Source of the DNA: Meghimatium bilineatum
Lineage: Eukaryota; Mollusca; Gastropoda; Stylommatophora; Philomycidae
Direction: 5' to 3'
DNA length: 64,000 bases
Assembly (NCBI GenBank): GCA_034231615.1
Contig: CM067317.1
Span: forward strand, 15,467,073-15,531,072
Every line of letters begins with the position of its first letter. Positions within the stretch are counted from its first letter, which is position 1. The translations under genes and the position numbers were made by a program. The notes below the pieces were generated by a model. The model was not told the origin of the DNA and ran no database searches. It worked only from the letters and a program-made list of their open reading frames with translations. This document shows, piece by piece, positions 21,900 to 36,800 of the stretch.

Positions 21900-24800
21900 G
21901 TGAGTATTACATGTGGATCTCTAGAAATATTGCATGTCTAATTGAACAGTTCACACACTGTATAAGATACTTACAGTGACTTGAACCTTGCAGTCGACCA
22001 AGTTGTAAATTAGTAAATAAATGTATCGTCTTCGGAGTTCATTATCAAACTCTCACTAGTTCTCTATTGTAGCTGAACCATGGTCCTACTAGATTTCCAG
22101 CATTATGTAGTTCAGTCACATCACACATAGTTTCCCATATCTCCACTTAAGTGTACCTCGGAGTTAAGCGATGAGATAGTTTAACTTCTTTGATGAATGT
22201 TCTTTAAAGCTCATAGTATCTCTCATTTCTTGCTATGTTCTCTTTCAATCCCGCTCCTGTATTCACATAGAGATATTGGTATGCTGAGAATATGAAATGA
22301 CTGCATGAAGAGATTTTGCTAAGTATATTTCCAATGTATTTTACTTTTTATTCAAACCAAAACTGACGAATACAATGCGACTATTATTTTAAATTTTGTT
22401 AAATGTCAATAATGAAATCTTGTATACCGTTACTGTGTTTAGGTGGTCGGCAAGTATCTGCAGATCGATATGGACAAGCATCTTCGTTTAATTGACAATA
22501 TTCCAGAACATGTGACGAGTATGAATTTCACAGTTTTAGCCATGGACGAAGGATCGCCACAATTTACAACAACAGCTGAGGTTCAAATACAGGTCGCGAG
22601 GTTCAGACGTAAGTATCGGCCTTATTAATACACAGGAAATATAAATCATGAACTTATTGTTTCTTAAGGCCATTATTTTTTTTATCTTTGGAAAAAAAAG
22701 GGGGGCGGATGTTCCTTCATATATTTTATACCGAGAGAACTAACCCAGTGTTTATCTAACACAGTGTTTATCTAACCCTATGTTTACCTAACACAGTGTT
22801 TATCTAACCCAGCATTTATCTAACCCAGTGTTTATCTAATCCATTGTTTACCTAACCCGGTGTTTATCTAACCCAATGTTTACCTAACCCAATGTTTATC
22901 TAACCCAATGTTTATCTAACCCAATGTTTATCTAACCCAGTGTTTATCTAACCCAATGTTTATCTAACCTAATGTTTATCTAACCCAATGTTCATCTAAC
23001 CAAATGTTTACCTAACCCAGTGTTTATCTAACCCAATGTTTATCTCACCCAATGTTTATCTAACCCAATGTTTATCTAACCCAGCGTATATCTAACCCAG
23101 TGTTTATATAACCCAATGTTTACCTAACCCAGTGTTTATTTAATCCAGTGTTTATCTAACCCAATGTTTATCTAACCCAATGTTTATTAAACCCAGTGTA
23201 TATCTAATCCAATGTTTATCTAACCCAGCGTAGATCTAAATCAGCGTATGTCTAACCTATTTTTTTTATCTAAACCAGTGTTTATTTAACCAAGTGTTTA
23301 TCTTCTTCTCAGAGTGCATTCTCAAACACCTTATGGGTTCCTCTTATACCAGGACAATTGTCCTACTAAATTTCCAGCAAGATGTAGTCCAAAAATTGGA
23401 TATGTGTTTTGTCGTCGTTTTATTTGTGCCAATGCCCAGAAACATCTATCTTCGGGGGAGTATATCTACCACAGTGTATATCTAACCCAATATACATCTA
23501 ACCCAGTGTTCATAAAACACAGTGTTTGTTCTAACGCAGTCTATATCTAACCCGATGTTTATCTAACCCAATATATATATATATATATATCTAACCAAGA
23601 TTATATAGACCACAGTGTTTATTAACATTTTAAGACCGTGGTCTCCTTTTTGTGGTCACCAAGGTTTCTGTAGCATTGTATTTTTAACTTATAAGCAATC
23701 ATGTCTTTAAAGCACTAAATTCCAAATTGCTTCGCATCCCCTTGAGATCACATAACGCCCCAAAGATGGTTGTACTCCTCAGTTTGAAAACCACTGTTTT
23801 AGTTAATTAGAAGCCCAGATAAGAAAGGTAACCATTGAAATAACACAGTACGGCAATAAAGAAATTCGTGTGGTAACATGAAGAGGAATAACAGATTTTG
23901 AACTGCAAGGAAAAATGTTGTGTTAACATTTGGCACAATATTAATGTGACGAAGGTACATACATACACAAACATATTAACTTAATAATTCATAAAACATT
24001 GAAGGAAAAAGAATTACAGAAACCCAAAAAATAGTCAAGAATAGCAACGCCGTAATCTATCACATTCTTATATCAACGTTATCTAAAAGAAAGTATTAGG
24101 TGAGAAGAATATCAATAAGAACAACAAGAAGAAGAATTTCAACAGGAACAACAACAAAAGAACAACATGAAGAATATCAATAAGAACAAGAAAATATCTA
24201 CAAGAATAACAATAGAAAAAACGAACAACAAGATGAATAACAAGAAGAACAACAAGAAAAATAACAAGAAGAATAACAAGAACATAAAGAAGAACAGCAA
24301 GAATAACAACAACAAGAACAACAACAATAAGAATATAAATAAGAACAACAAGAAGAAAAACAAGAAGAATATCAACAAGAACAAGAACAAGAACAACAAG
24401 AATATCAACAAGAACAAGAAGAAGAAAAACAACAAGAAAGTCTACAAGAATAACACCAGGAACAAAAAGAATAACAACAAGAAGAATGTCGATAAGATCA
24501 ACAAGAAAAGGACACGAAGAATGTCAATCAGAACAACAAGAAGAACAAAAAGAATAACAACAAGAATAACAACAAGAAGAATGGCAATTAGATCAACAAG
24601 AAAAATGTCGATAGGATCAACAAGAAGAACAAACAAAGAATGTCAAGAAGAACAACTAGAAGAACAACAAGAATGTCTACAAGAATAACACCAGGAACAA
24701 AAAAGAATAACAACAAGAAGAATGTCGATAGGATCAACAAGAAGAACAAACAAAGAATGTCAAGAAGAACAACAAGAAGAACAACAAGAAGAACAACACG

Positions 24801-27800
24801 AAGAACATGAAGAACACCAAGAAGAACAACAACAAGAACAACAAGAAGAACAACAAGAAGAATAACAAGAAGAACAAAGAAAGAATGTCAAGAAGAACAA
24901 CAAGAAGAACAAACGAAGAATGTCAAGAAGAATAACAAGAAGAACAAACAAAGAATGTCAAGAAGAACAACAAGAAGAACAACAAGAAGAACAACAAGAA
25001 GAACAACAACAAGAACGACAAAAAGAACAAACAAAGAATGTCAAGAAGAACAAACGAAGAATGTCAAGAAGAACAACAAGAAGAACGACAAAAAGAATGT
25101 CAATTAGATCAACAAGAAGAACACGAAGTTGAAAAGATGAAGAAGAACAATAATAATAAACTACACGATATACTACTTTTTTTTAATGCACTTATTAAAG
25201 AAAAGCATTTTATGTGAGTTTGTTTAGCAAACAAAATTAAAAAATTTGAGAATATAGAATTTATATTTGATGATGAGAAAGTTATGAAAGGATTCGAGAA
25301 AGTTTGAAGAATATTCACACATAAAATGAAATGGCATTACTTCTTTTCTTTTACAGAGCCCACAATCTTCTGCTTGTCTGCAACACAAAACACTGTGACA
25401 ATATGTTGGAAGAATCCCATGCCAAACTTCCGCTTCGATGGTTACAATGTGACAGTTTCTGGTGCAGTTAACAGGTAGATAATATCATATTATTCAAAGA
25501 GTGAAGAAAAGAAATGGAAAATAACGAGAAGTTTAACATAGTCAACAGAATAAACCAGGGACAACATCAGAATGTTAAAGTTCGTGCCCTATTTGTTTTG
25601 TTTTTTTATCTGTGTCTCTATCTTGATAACGCATTTTATTTGAGAAGTTGATAGTTTGTGTTCACTTAAATCTGAATGTTTGTATGCTGATAGTGTGTGT
25701 TCACTTAAATCTGAATGTTTGTATGCATTTTTCATATTTGTTCATTTCACACTGGATATAAATATAGCTAAACATTGCAATTATTTTTCGTGGAACCACA
25801 ACCTCTATTATTTTTGATGATCAAAAATCTCTAATAACTAAATTGTACTGACGTCCCGCGGTTGACAGAAGCGTAACTCACTACAAGAGGACCACATTAA
25901 ACAACTTTCATTTTGTGGCTCTGCCTTTTAATGTTTCTCAGCGATGGAACTGTGTATTGATTACATTATAGATATTCTTCTTCTTCTTTCGTTCACTTGA
26001 AACATGTCTATATCTGTAATTCTGTCTCCTTAATAAAACTCACTGTCTTTTGTAGTTCATACAGTGTCCCATGGAGCTTTGATTCCAGTGTTGTTTCCTC
26101 TGGCCAATATGTCTGCCTCAGCGTTTCATGCTCAGAACACTCTTGAAGTATATGTTTGGCACTCTGTGCTGCCTGTCCACATGTACACATGGCCGTGTTG
26201 CCAATCTTGAACTTTGTATACATGTGACTGCGGAGTCGGTTGTGTCCTGTTCTGAGACGTAGAATTATAACTTGTTCTGATCTGTTCATAATGTGATAGT
26301 CATCTTGTGTTGGTGTTTGTGGCTTTCTTATTGACTTTATCATCTGTTTTTTCTGATGGTAGGTGATTGGTATATCTGGTTGGTCTTCGGCAGCACCTTC
26401 CTTAGCCAGTTGGTCTGCTTTTTCATTTCCTGGTATTCCACAGTGAGAGGGTATCCACTGCATGGTTACCCTATACTGGTAAGACAATTCGCTAAGTAGT
26501 TTTTTTAAGTCTGTTAGTTTTCCAGACTGGAGAGCTTGAAGCACTGACCTTGCATCTGTCAGGAATACCACAGGCTGTAGGCCAGAGTTGGAGTTCAGCA
26601 ATTTTTTAGCTGCCACACTAATTGCCTGGATTTCTGCATCATAATTATTGCAGAATTTTCCTGTTGGTGTTCTGATTGTATCTCTAGGCTTGTGTGGATA
26701 TTCTATATATACACCTGCACCTCCATTCCTCACAGCATTCTGTGCTGACCCATCTGTGTACACTCTGACCCATATATCTTGTGGATATTCCTCATCCAGG
26801 AAACTGAGGGTGACTGTCATTCGCTGCACACTGTTCTGTTCGTCCTCGCTTAGTATTCCTTTCACATGGGTCTGAATGTATATTGGCATTCCATGTCTTT
26901 CACTCCACGGGGTTTGTTCTGGTACAGACGTTAAGGGGCTGTCAACTTCAGGTAGGTCTGTAAGTTGTCTACGGAGTCGTTTAGCTTGGTGGATAAAGCT
27001 GCTCCTTTTCAGTCGCCCTATTGCTAGATTTTGGAATCTTTCCTTCATTGGATGACTTGGCATACACTGAAACTTTTCTGCTTGAGTTAGTACTTTTGTG
27101 TCTCTGCGTTCGCCAAGTGTTTGCATTCTTCCCATTTTCTGCATCTCTGCTATTGTTGTTGATTTCATTGCTCCCAACATGATTCTAAGTGCCTGGTTTT
27201 GCACTTTATCTAGATCTTGTAATGTGGTGTTTGATGCAGGACACCACGCAGCTGAACCATATTCCAGGTGTGGTCTTATGCCTTGCTGGTAAACTTTACT
27301 GAGTATATTTCCACTGGCTCCCCATGTGGTTCCACTTAGTTTTCTCAGGATAGCTAGCTTCCTCCTGGCTTTTGTTGTTGCTTTGTTTATGTGCTGCTTC
27401 CATGTCAGCTTATCATCAAAAGTAACTCCGAGGTATGTGGGTTGTTTGTCTTCTTTCAAGAGCTCTCCATCTATCTTGATATGACCAGCTTTTTGTTTTG
27501 GTGAGAGGGTAAAGAGTGTAGTGCTGCACTTTTCTGTGTTAATGCTGACACACCATCTATTTGCCCATAAGGTTAGGGCATCGATAGCTCTTTGTATTTG
27601 TTTAGTGGCCACTGTTGCATGTTCTTCCGTGCACCAGATCACCAGGTCATCAGCATACATTGCCACTTTGATCCCGTGTGGTAGTTCAGCAACTAGGTCA
27701 TTGATGTAAACCAAGAAAAGTGTGGGTGACAGGACTCCTCCCTGGGGGACTCCATGACGCAGTAGAACTTTCTTGCTCTTGCGACCATCTAATTGTACCC

Positions 27801-30800
27801 TGGCTCTTCTATTATGCAAGTATGCTTTTACCCATTTGTACATTCTTGAGCTAACCCTGCAATTTCGCAATTTCTTTAGGAGCCCTTCTTTCCAGACCTT
27901 ATCAAATGCTTTCCTGAGGTCTATCCATGCTGCTAGTACCAGTTTCTTTTCTTGGAAGGCATCCTCAATCTCTTGGGAGAGGTAGGTTGCCTGATCTTCA
28001 GTAGAGTAGCACTGTCTGAAACCTGCTTGCTGTGATACCAGAAGGTTTTCACTTTCAAGGTACCACTGCATCCTAAGATTGATAATGCGTTCCATTGTTT
28101 TACATAGACAGCTTGTGAGGCTGATGGGCCTGTAGTTGGAGACTGTGTTGCCATCTTTTCCTGATTTGAGGAGTGGTATCATTATTGCTTCTCTCCACGC
28201 TTGTGGTACATTACCTGTGGACCAGCTTGTGTTAAAGATCTGCAGTAGCTTTGCTCTTGCTGCACTTCCCAGGTTTCTAATCATTTCATTGGACACTCCA
28301 TCAGCTCCAGGGGACTTTTTCATTTTCAATTTGGATATTGCCTGCTCCAGTTCTCTCATTGTGATTGGTGCCTCCATGACTTCAGGTATAGGTTCGCCTT
28401 GTCCAATGTTTTGCTGGTTCTCTCGAACCTCCTGTTGTTTGTCTGGGCTGACTTTGACGTTATTGTCTTCTGCAAAGGAATCTGCAAAGTAATCAGCTGC
28501 ATGTTTACCTGTTAAAATGTTTCTATCTTTATAAAGTGTGATCCTGGTATTTCTCCCTGTACCTTCATCATTTAGTTGTTTTACAAGTTTCCATAATTTC
28601 CTAGTATCTCTTTCTAGGTTCAGCGACTCTGTTTTTTCTTTCCAGCTGCTCCGTCTGGCTTGTAACTTGGCTCTTTGAAATTTAGCCTTTGTTTGCTGAT
28701 ATTTGTTGTGATGTTCTTGGCTAGGTCTGTTCTCAGCCTGCTGTCTAGATGTTTCCATCTCATTTTGCAGCTTTTCCAGTTCATCATTCCAGTAGGGTTT
28801 GTAGTTTTTGCGTGCCCCCCTGGGTATGGTTTTACTAGCAGCATGTAGTATACATCTATTAAATTCACTCACTGCTCTATTGATGTCTTTGTCCAAGTTC
28901 ATGTCCTATTATAGATATGAAACTGTATTTCTCAGCGATGTAGTTGTGTATAAATAACCAAAATATCAATGTTCTACAAGATATATCTGTGTATTGATAA
29001 CTTTATAGATATGGAAATTTATTATTGTATTCTGTGTTCTCCCTAACTATTTAGAATCCCTGGGATCCCTGCCTAGTATTATTTAGAATCCCTGGGATCC
29101 CTGGCTAGTATTATTTAGAATCCCTGGGATCCCTGCCTAGTATTATTTAGAATCCCTGGGATCCCTGGCTAGTATTATTTAGAATCCCTGGGATCCCTGC
29201 CTAGTATTATTTAGAATCCCTGGGATCCCTGCCTAGTATTATTTAGAATCCCTGGGATCCCTGGCTAGTATTATTTAGAATCCCTGGGATCCCTGCCTAG
29301 TATTATTTGAAATTGATTGTTGATATTCTGCTTCAACGTTTGTTGCATTGTTTAGATTCTGCATTAGTGTATCTAGCCCCCTTCCGAATTATCTTGATGT
29401 ATTTTCATTGTTGTTAATTAGGCCTCTATGTTGTGTCAAGGTTCTAGCACTTCTAGTTATAGATGTAATATTTAGTTCTTTCAAAATCTGTTCTACTCTA
29501 GACCATAGACAGGAAATGTTGTTGTGTCAAAGATCCAGGTTAAGCCGCTTGCTCAAGAGGTCTCAAGATCGAATTCCCACTGTTTCGTCTTCATTGAAAA
29601 GTGTATTTTTCTCGGAGATGTATATGGAATATCTCTTGAAGCTACGGAGTTACGTGCTATGAATGGCACTCTCAGCAGGCTGTGTAAACATTTCCTTGAA
29701 AGGAACAGCACAAATTGGACAACCCGAGTACAATTTAGTCAATCCTCTACGTTTTTCCTTTTAATATTTTATCTTTTCATGTTCGTTTCATGTTTTCATG
29801 TATCTTTTCATAAGTGGAATATATCACTGACAGGTGATTTGTATTTTGATAAGTTGTGTATTTTATTAACTCCTTATTTCCGAGACGCCTTCATACCACA
29901 AAAAAAACAGTTAAGCCAACCCATTCTGTCGGTAAGTCGCTAAAATGCAACTATTTATACTTACTTATGAATACATTACCCCACAATAGAAAAATTCTTT
30001 CGAAGACAACGAGTTACTATGCTATATTGTATTAGTTATTGCATTGTAAATGTAACGTGGACTCATTGATTCTTGCACCCTGCTATGGAGCTTCGTGTTT
30101 ACTGCTGAGGTACGCCTAGAAAATTGCTCTTATCTTTCACATCCGTTATGTCTTCCTATGGCCATTATTTCCATTACTACGTTCAAATTGTACAAATAAA
30201 TATAAATTCCGACAAACAATATTACTTTTGTACTAATTCTCCCCAAAAAAAACGTTTATGTGGAAGGATGAAGGGCAAAGAAAAGTATGTCGCCTAAAGG
30301 ACACAACTCAGAAAAAGGAACGCAACAGAGAAAGATAAATATTGGGCATTAGAAATACAGAAGTACAATAGCAATTTTTAGCGAGTCGCTTAACTTGGAA
30401 AGAATGACTACTGCCCTATATGACATCTTTGGTGCAAAAGAAACTCATTCTTTTCAATATTTAATACTGTGTATGTCTATAGTGTTCTTGAAATTACCCC
30501 AATGAACTCTACGAATTCTTCTGTTAGTTTTAAATTTCACATAAATGAATTTTTACTTTTTTTTTTTACTTTTGTGAAATGGTCCACAATACAAATTCCA
30601 ATGTTACCACAGCAAATATTTATGTTTTAGAAATAATATTGAAGTTGATTGTTGATATTCTGCTACAACGTTTGTTGCATTGTTTAAATTCTGTATTAGT
30701 GTGTCTAACCCTCTTCCCAATTAATTTGATCTGTTTTCATTGTTGTTAATTAGACCTCTATGATGTTTCAAGGTTCTGACACTTCTATTTATACATTAAT

Positions 30801-33800
30801 TCTTTCAAATTCTGTTCCACTCTAGACCATAAAAGGGAAACGTTTTTGTGTCAAAGGGGAAAATCCATTTTGGGTTATAATGAAACAACACAAGGTGGCT
30901 AGAATATCCCAAGATATCTCTTGAATTGTTGTTATATTTATTTAAAGAAGCAAATGTGATTTTAAAAATTCTAGCCCCGAAATCAAATTTAAATAGTTTA
31001 TTGCAATGTCGCCATTCATATTTAAGCATCACAGTGTGCTGAAAGACATCCTCTCCTCAAGGTTCTTTTTCATTCGTTCTGAGCATGTATTGCACTCGCA
31101 ATATCACATATTTTAAGCAGTCATATTATCTATGTAGATTGTTTACCATCCATGCGTATATCTTAGCTTGTGCTTCTGTCTTGTAATAATAGTGAATATG
31201 TGATACAAATACCTACAAATACTAATAAGGCCATGTTAAACAATCATAATATAATGAGAAAGACTGAAAAAGGTTGAAATTTCGATCTATGACCTTCGTC
31301 TCAACAATATTATTCTTATTATATAATAGTAAGACATGAATCAATATTACAGTAACTATAGTTATTTTAAAACACATTTCATGTGTGAATAAAAAGCAAT
31401 GAATAAATAAAGTAAATGGCGAACGACGGAAGGATCGTGATTTTTTGTTATATGTTTGTTCAGACGAATATCATAGGATCAAAACGTAAACCGCTTTCTT
31501 CCACATTCGTGTTGTTATAACTGCCTTTTATTATATTTTTGTTATTAGTAATATGTGTTTGTAACACAAATGTATTCAATCACTATAATTACTTTGATAT
31601 TCGTGTTACTACATCCTATACCTGATCGTTTTATCTTCTCTGGCTATTTGATAATTATATATTTTGCGAGCTAAGAAAACAATTCAATTGGTAATTTTTA
31701 ATTTGCGTGGTGACCATTAAAATGTCTTGGCGAGCAGAATTTAGCCCACGTGCCGTATTTCCCATCAATTTTCTAGAGTATAAATCCTAATTCACATATA
31801 ACATTATATTTATTCTTCAATCATTCGTCAAGTGAGATAACCTGATGATAGTTGGGTAGATCATAAGCAATGTCGATAATTCAAAATAGAATTAAAATAG
31901 AACATAGTTATCCAAAATCGCATTCTTAATAAAGAAAGAAAGTAGTGTAAATGTGCAGCATATAGTGAAATTATCAAATATTTAAATTATAATACTTTGG
32001 TTAAATAATACACGTCATTGATAATATTTCTAGGAGGCAGTGTAGTAAGCATTGAAACTCACTCTAACAAATCAATTTGGATTTTAGATTAAGAAATCAC
32101 TCTTACATAGCAGGTTCGATATTACATTAAGAAACCACTCTTACATAGCAAGTTGGATGTTAGATTAAGGGCTGAGATATCCATAAATTACGTCAACAAT
32201 TAGTAGAAAAAAGGGTGGGGTGCTGGTGTTCTCAAAGGCTTGATAGTTTTTGAGAATGAGGAAAAGGTTTGCCAAATGTTAACGTCAAGAATATGTTTAT
32301 ATATACACCAATTAAACTGTATGAATTTCTAACCTTTTTATGAAACTCTGAAAAAAACGTGTAATTTTTTTTTCACGGAGTGGGGGGGGGGGCGGGCATT
32401 TGTAGACATTGTCAAGCAGGGTGAATCCAAAAATTCTAGATAATTGTTGTCAAAGGGGGGGGGGGGAGAAGGTCAAAAATGGCAAACAAATTATGCAATA
32501 AACTTTGAAAGTTCCTATCTTCATCTGAACTTTGTTTCTGTTCTGTTGCCTGAATTCTCTGAGCTGTCTGTTTAATAATACGCTACATGAGTTATCTGTT
32601 GCATCTTTGCAGAACTGTCTTCTTGCCGGCCATTGACGGACACACAGAAGCATGTTACAGGGAGAATGGTACAGGTATTGGGCTACAGTATGTATTCAAA
32701 GTCGTCGTACAAACTACAGAGCTCACCTTTGGCGTGGACTACGAAGTGATCTTTGATAAAACAGGAATAGGCAAGTTTGTTGTATATTTTCTACTATGTG
32801 CTGACATAAACTGTAATTCCATATTGACCAATAATATGGGGGTCAACCACACGGTCAGTTCAACAGTGACTTTCAAATCAAACCTGACCAGTACTGATAA
32901 AAGAAATTTTGCCGCTGTGGGAAAATCTCGCCATTCACATAACTAACTTTCTGTCGGTTATAGCACCCTTAGATATGCATTTTATGTATTCTGCAATGTG
33001 CGGCTGCCTCGATCACATTTGACACTTTTTCACCGTTGAACCAGACGGAAAAGAGAAGTTTAAATTTATGAATAATTATGTCTGCATGTTATTGTAACGG
33101 CAACGTATCCATAATCTACTTCTAGCAAGAAAGTAAATCAATATTTAAATAATCTATAAAGATACTCATGATTTACTATCCTAAAAAATGACAAACAATC
33201 TATTTTTATTTATTGTGTTGACTTCCTTATGTCTACCTTATGTCATATTATTTGACGGTGTATCCACTCATATAGATTTGCTTTGATGTACACATTCTAG
33301 CCCAATAATGTAATTGCACTAAAATAAATGCTGCCAGTCGTCCTTCCTAGTAACAATAACTCTCAATAGACAATGCAAAGAGTGGTGCCTTAATGATGTC
33401 GGATCTGAGGTACAGGCATTTATTTGCGATAATTCCAGGTTTGGTGACATGATTATATACACGTCGTTCTGTTTTTGTTGCGAAAAAATGTGGCGTTAAC
33501 AACTCAGGGAAGATCATCAAAGAGGAGATGTGTGAGAGCCAATGTTGTTATCGCCCCTGAGAATCAGCAAAATCTGCCACGAGAGAGACTGCAATTTGAG
33601 AACTTCCTAGTCAATCTTCAACTTTTAGGCTGGTCTGTCTCCTGGCCGGTAAAGACGCACATGGTTATCGTCACCAGCAGATTGCATGACATAACTAGGC
33701 ATTGAACCAGCATTCCTCGTGATACATTTATATTCCTACCATCGCCATCTGTCAGGGAAAACTGCGCACCTGTTCGATATTATATTAAGAAACCACTCTT

Positions 33801-36800
33801 ACACAGCAAGTTGGATGTTAGATTAAGAAACCACTCTTGATGCAATTGGATGCAATTATGTGCTTTCGTAACCAAGAACCAGGGGTTCTATCACATATCG
33901 CGTGCTTACCATCTTTTTCTTTTGACTTGTTAACATACTGGACCCCTTCCTAACCCGTCTGATACACACAAACACAACTCTCCTAACCCACTGAAAATAA
34001 AGCTAAGTAAATTAATATGTAAATTAATAAATGAATATCCGTTGTCTGATAAACATAGTCAAGGGAAATAATCAAAATAAAATAAGGTAGACACTCGATA
34101 TCTAATAAAACATTTCCAAGATATACTTCCCAAAATCTTAAATGTAAATAACATTTTCATTTTATTTTAATAATGTTTTCTGACCAGGCTATGTTATGCA
34201 GTGTGAATCTGAGGGATTCTCTATGTGCAGCTATAGAAACATGTGTAGTGATCACGGCAAATGTACCACAACAAGTTCAAGTAATTATACGTGCCATTGC
34301 GATGTTGGATGGAGGGGACATAACTGCGAATCACAAGATATGTGCATTTATTCCCCTTGTATAAACAAAGGAGTGTAAGTATAATTACACCAAACATTTA
34401 TAAACATGTACTCAGAGAATATTAATAAATAAATGTAAGTAAATGTTACAAAAAATAACAAATTTAAAAATAAGTACAAATGTAATAGACAAATGATATG
34501 AATAAAGATAATTTCGACGTTGCGACCAAAGACCTGTATTAAGAACCAGCAACACATTTCAATAAACACGTAATTAAAATGGATTAGGAACACAAGACAT
34601 AGGTATCAGGTGATTAAAGGTAAATTAAAGGTGATGATGACGATGACGAGTACAAGGAAAAATGGATGGATGATGATGGATGAATGATGTATAGATAATG
34701 ATGATATATGATAATGGATGAATGCTGATGGATGGTTGATGGATATATTAATGATAGATGAATGAGGGATGGATGATGAAGGAGGAGAAGGATGATGATG
34801 GTAATGATGAAGCAACAATCTCTTTAAATGTAAGAGGTAACTCTTGACAGTCCCTATTCTTCTCATTTCTACAATTGAGGCGACACCCGGACAAGCATAA
34901 GATTGTCTTAAATACAAGGTTATGTAAGGGGGTTTTTGTGATGCATGTTTAGGCCCCAAAGTAAGACATTCCAGTGCATCAGTATCCCAGGATTACCACG
35001 GCATGCCGGGAGTACAGACACACTTCTGCGCCAACCATCTCATTATTTTTCTGTCAAATTTGCTGACCCATAGGCAATGATAGAACATTTAGCATTCCTC
35101 GTGACCCAGGAATCTGCCACTAAAGAACAACGGTGCTATGTCCGCTGTCCTGTATCTCTTCGTCGTCTGTGTGGATAATCTAATTCAAGACAAAAGTAAG
35201 AAATGGAGACAAGATGTAGCGATGATTATTTGTTCACACGTGAAAGGTTGTACTGGTGACACATGTGACAGGTTGTACAGGTGACAGGTTGTTAACATTC
35301 TGTCAACTTTCCTTACGACAATCAATACAAGATAACTGCGTGAAATATAACAACATTTGTACTTACGTAAAACACAGGTTTATATAATCGCTTCCATCAG
35401 ACACGACAGTCTATAACTAAAACTAGTGCTTTTGATATTCAGATCACGGTCATCAGATCCTGCACCATCGATGACAAATCTAGGTACGTTCTAGAGAATC
35501 GTCTCATTTTTGAATTGGGTACACTCAAGCCTTTTGGACTCAATTCCAACCACTCTTATGTCTAGTACTGGGTTGATGTGGTCTTTGTCTTTATTCTTTT
35601 TTTTCATTTACTCATCGTTTTGTTCGTTTCGTCTCTACATATGTTTACGTTTTTTATGTACTTTCTGACCTTCCGGCATCTCATTTCCATATTTCCGTTG
35701 GATACGTTTGTTTGTTGTGATAATTATTCTATTCGTCGACTTTTGATGTATTGTTTGTAGGTTGATAAAGACCTTTTGGTTGAAACGGTGAATATGATTT
35801 ATGTATTGTAATGTGTATGTTTTCTTGTGTGCACATCATTACCCACTAGTTTTAGTTATAGTCTGTCGTGTCTGATTGAAGCGATTAAATAAACCTGTGT
35901 TTTACGCAAGTACAACTTTCCTTAGTCTCTTTCTACGAAATGTCTGAAAAGAAAACGTTCTTCGTTGTCTAAACTAGAAATCCAAACCTCTTTAGACGCA
36001 CGGACTGATGATGTGTGATATAATACATAGTAATAAGTTATGTAGTGAATAGACATGAGGAAAACAAAGTAAACAGCAAAACAATCGATACATCAACAGC
36101 AGATATGTTAATGGGCCGCGGACTAGGAGGGGGTGCAGTTTAATAAAATTTGACGAACTTCAACATTACTGTTTTCATACATCAATTACATTGTTTGAAT
36201 ATGAAACGTTTCTATAAATATTTGAAATAAATCTTGTAGTTTGTGCGTATTGTTTGTGTTAATATCTCATGTGGAGAGATGGTAACATTTTTGTGTGGAG
36301 GGGGTACAAATTCTGAACATATTAAACAGAAAAGTCACTAAAGTTTTCACTATTGTCGACAAGTGGCAGGGGCGAGAAATGACAAAACATTATTGACGTA
36401 ATTTATGATAAATTATAGTGGCAAGTCACCTGTAAATTAGTGGTTAGTGCATTGGCTTCTTAGTCACGTGAGCCACGGATAGTTTACCAGTTCATATAGA
36501 ATATTTTTTTTAAATCATCAAAAAGTCTATGGTTAACGCTATGTAGACTGAGTACCAGGTCTTCGGGAAATTTAAAATTTGCAAGTGTGATGCTTACCAC
36601 ATCCTCGCCATCATCATCACCATCACATCCATAAACCTTCATGATAGTCGGGTTGTTATTCTGGAAACATCAAAGCAAAAATTCCTTTTTTTTAATCAAA
36701 AAGCATTTTTTAAATATTAACTTAATTATATAAAGTAAAAATATTAAATAAAAATATTAACTATCGTAATTTGTCGAAGGGTTAGGGCATAAAACTTTAG

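Noticed and set aside
22738-23620. Telomere-like repeat (TAACCC in each unit)
   Set aside because: TAACCC occurs once per 16-bp unit and not as a head-to-tail hexamer, and the array is within an intron between in-phase exons.
24139-25132. Long Leu/Phe-rich and Lys/Asn-rich frames
   Set aside because: Both come from the AAC/AAG tract and have no domain, no start context and no splice sites.
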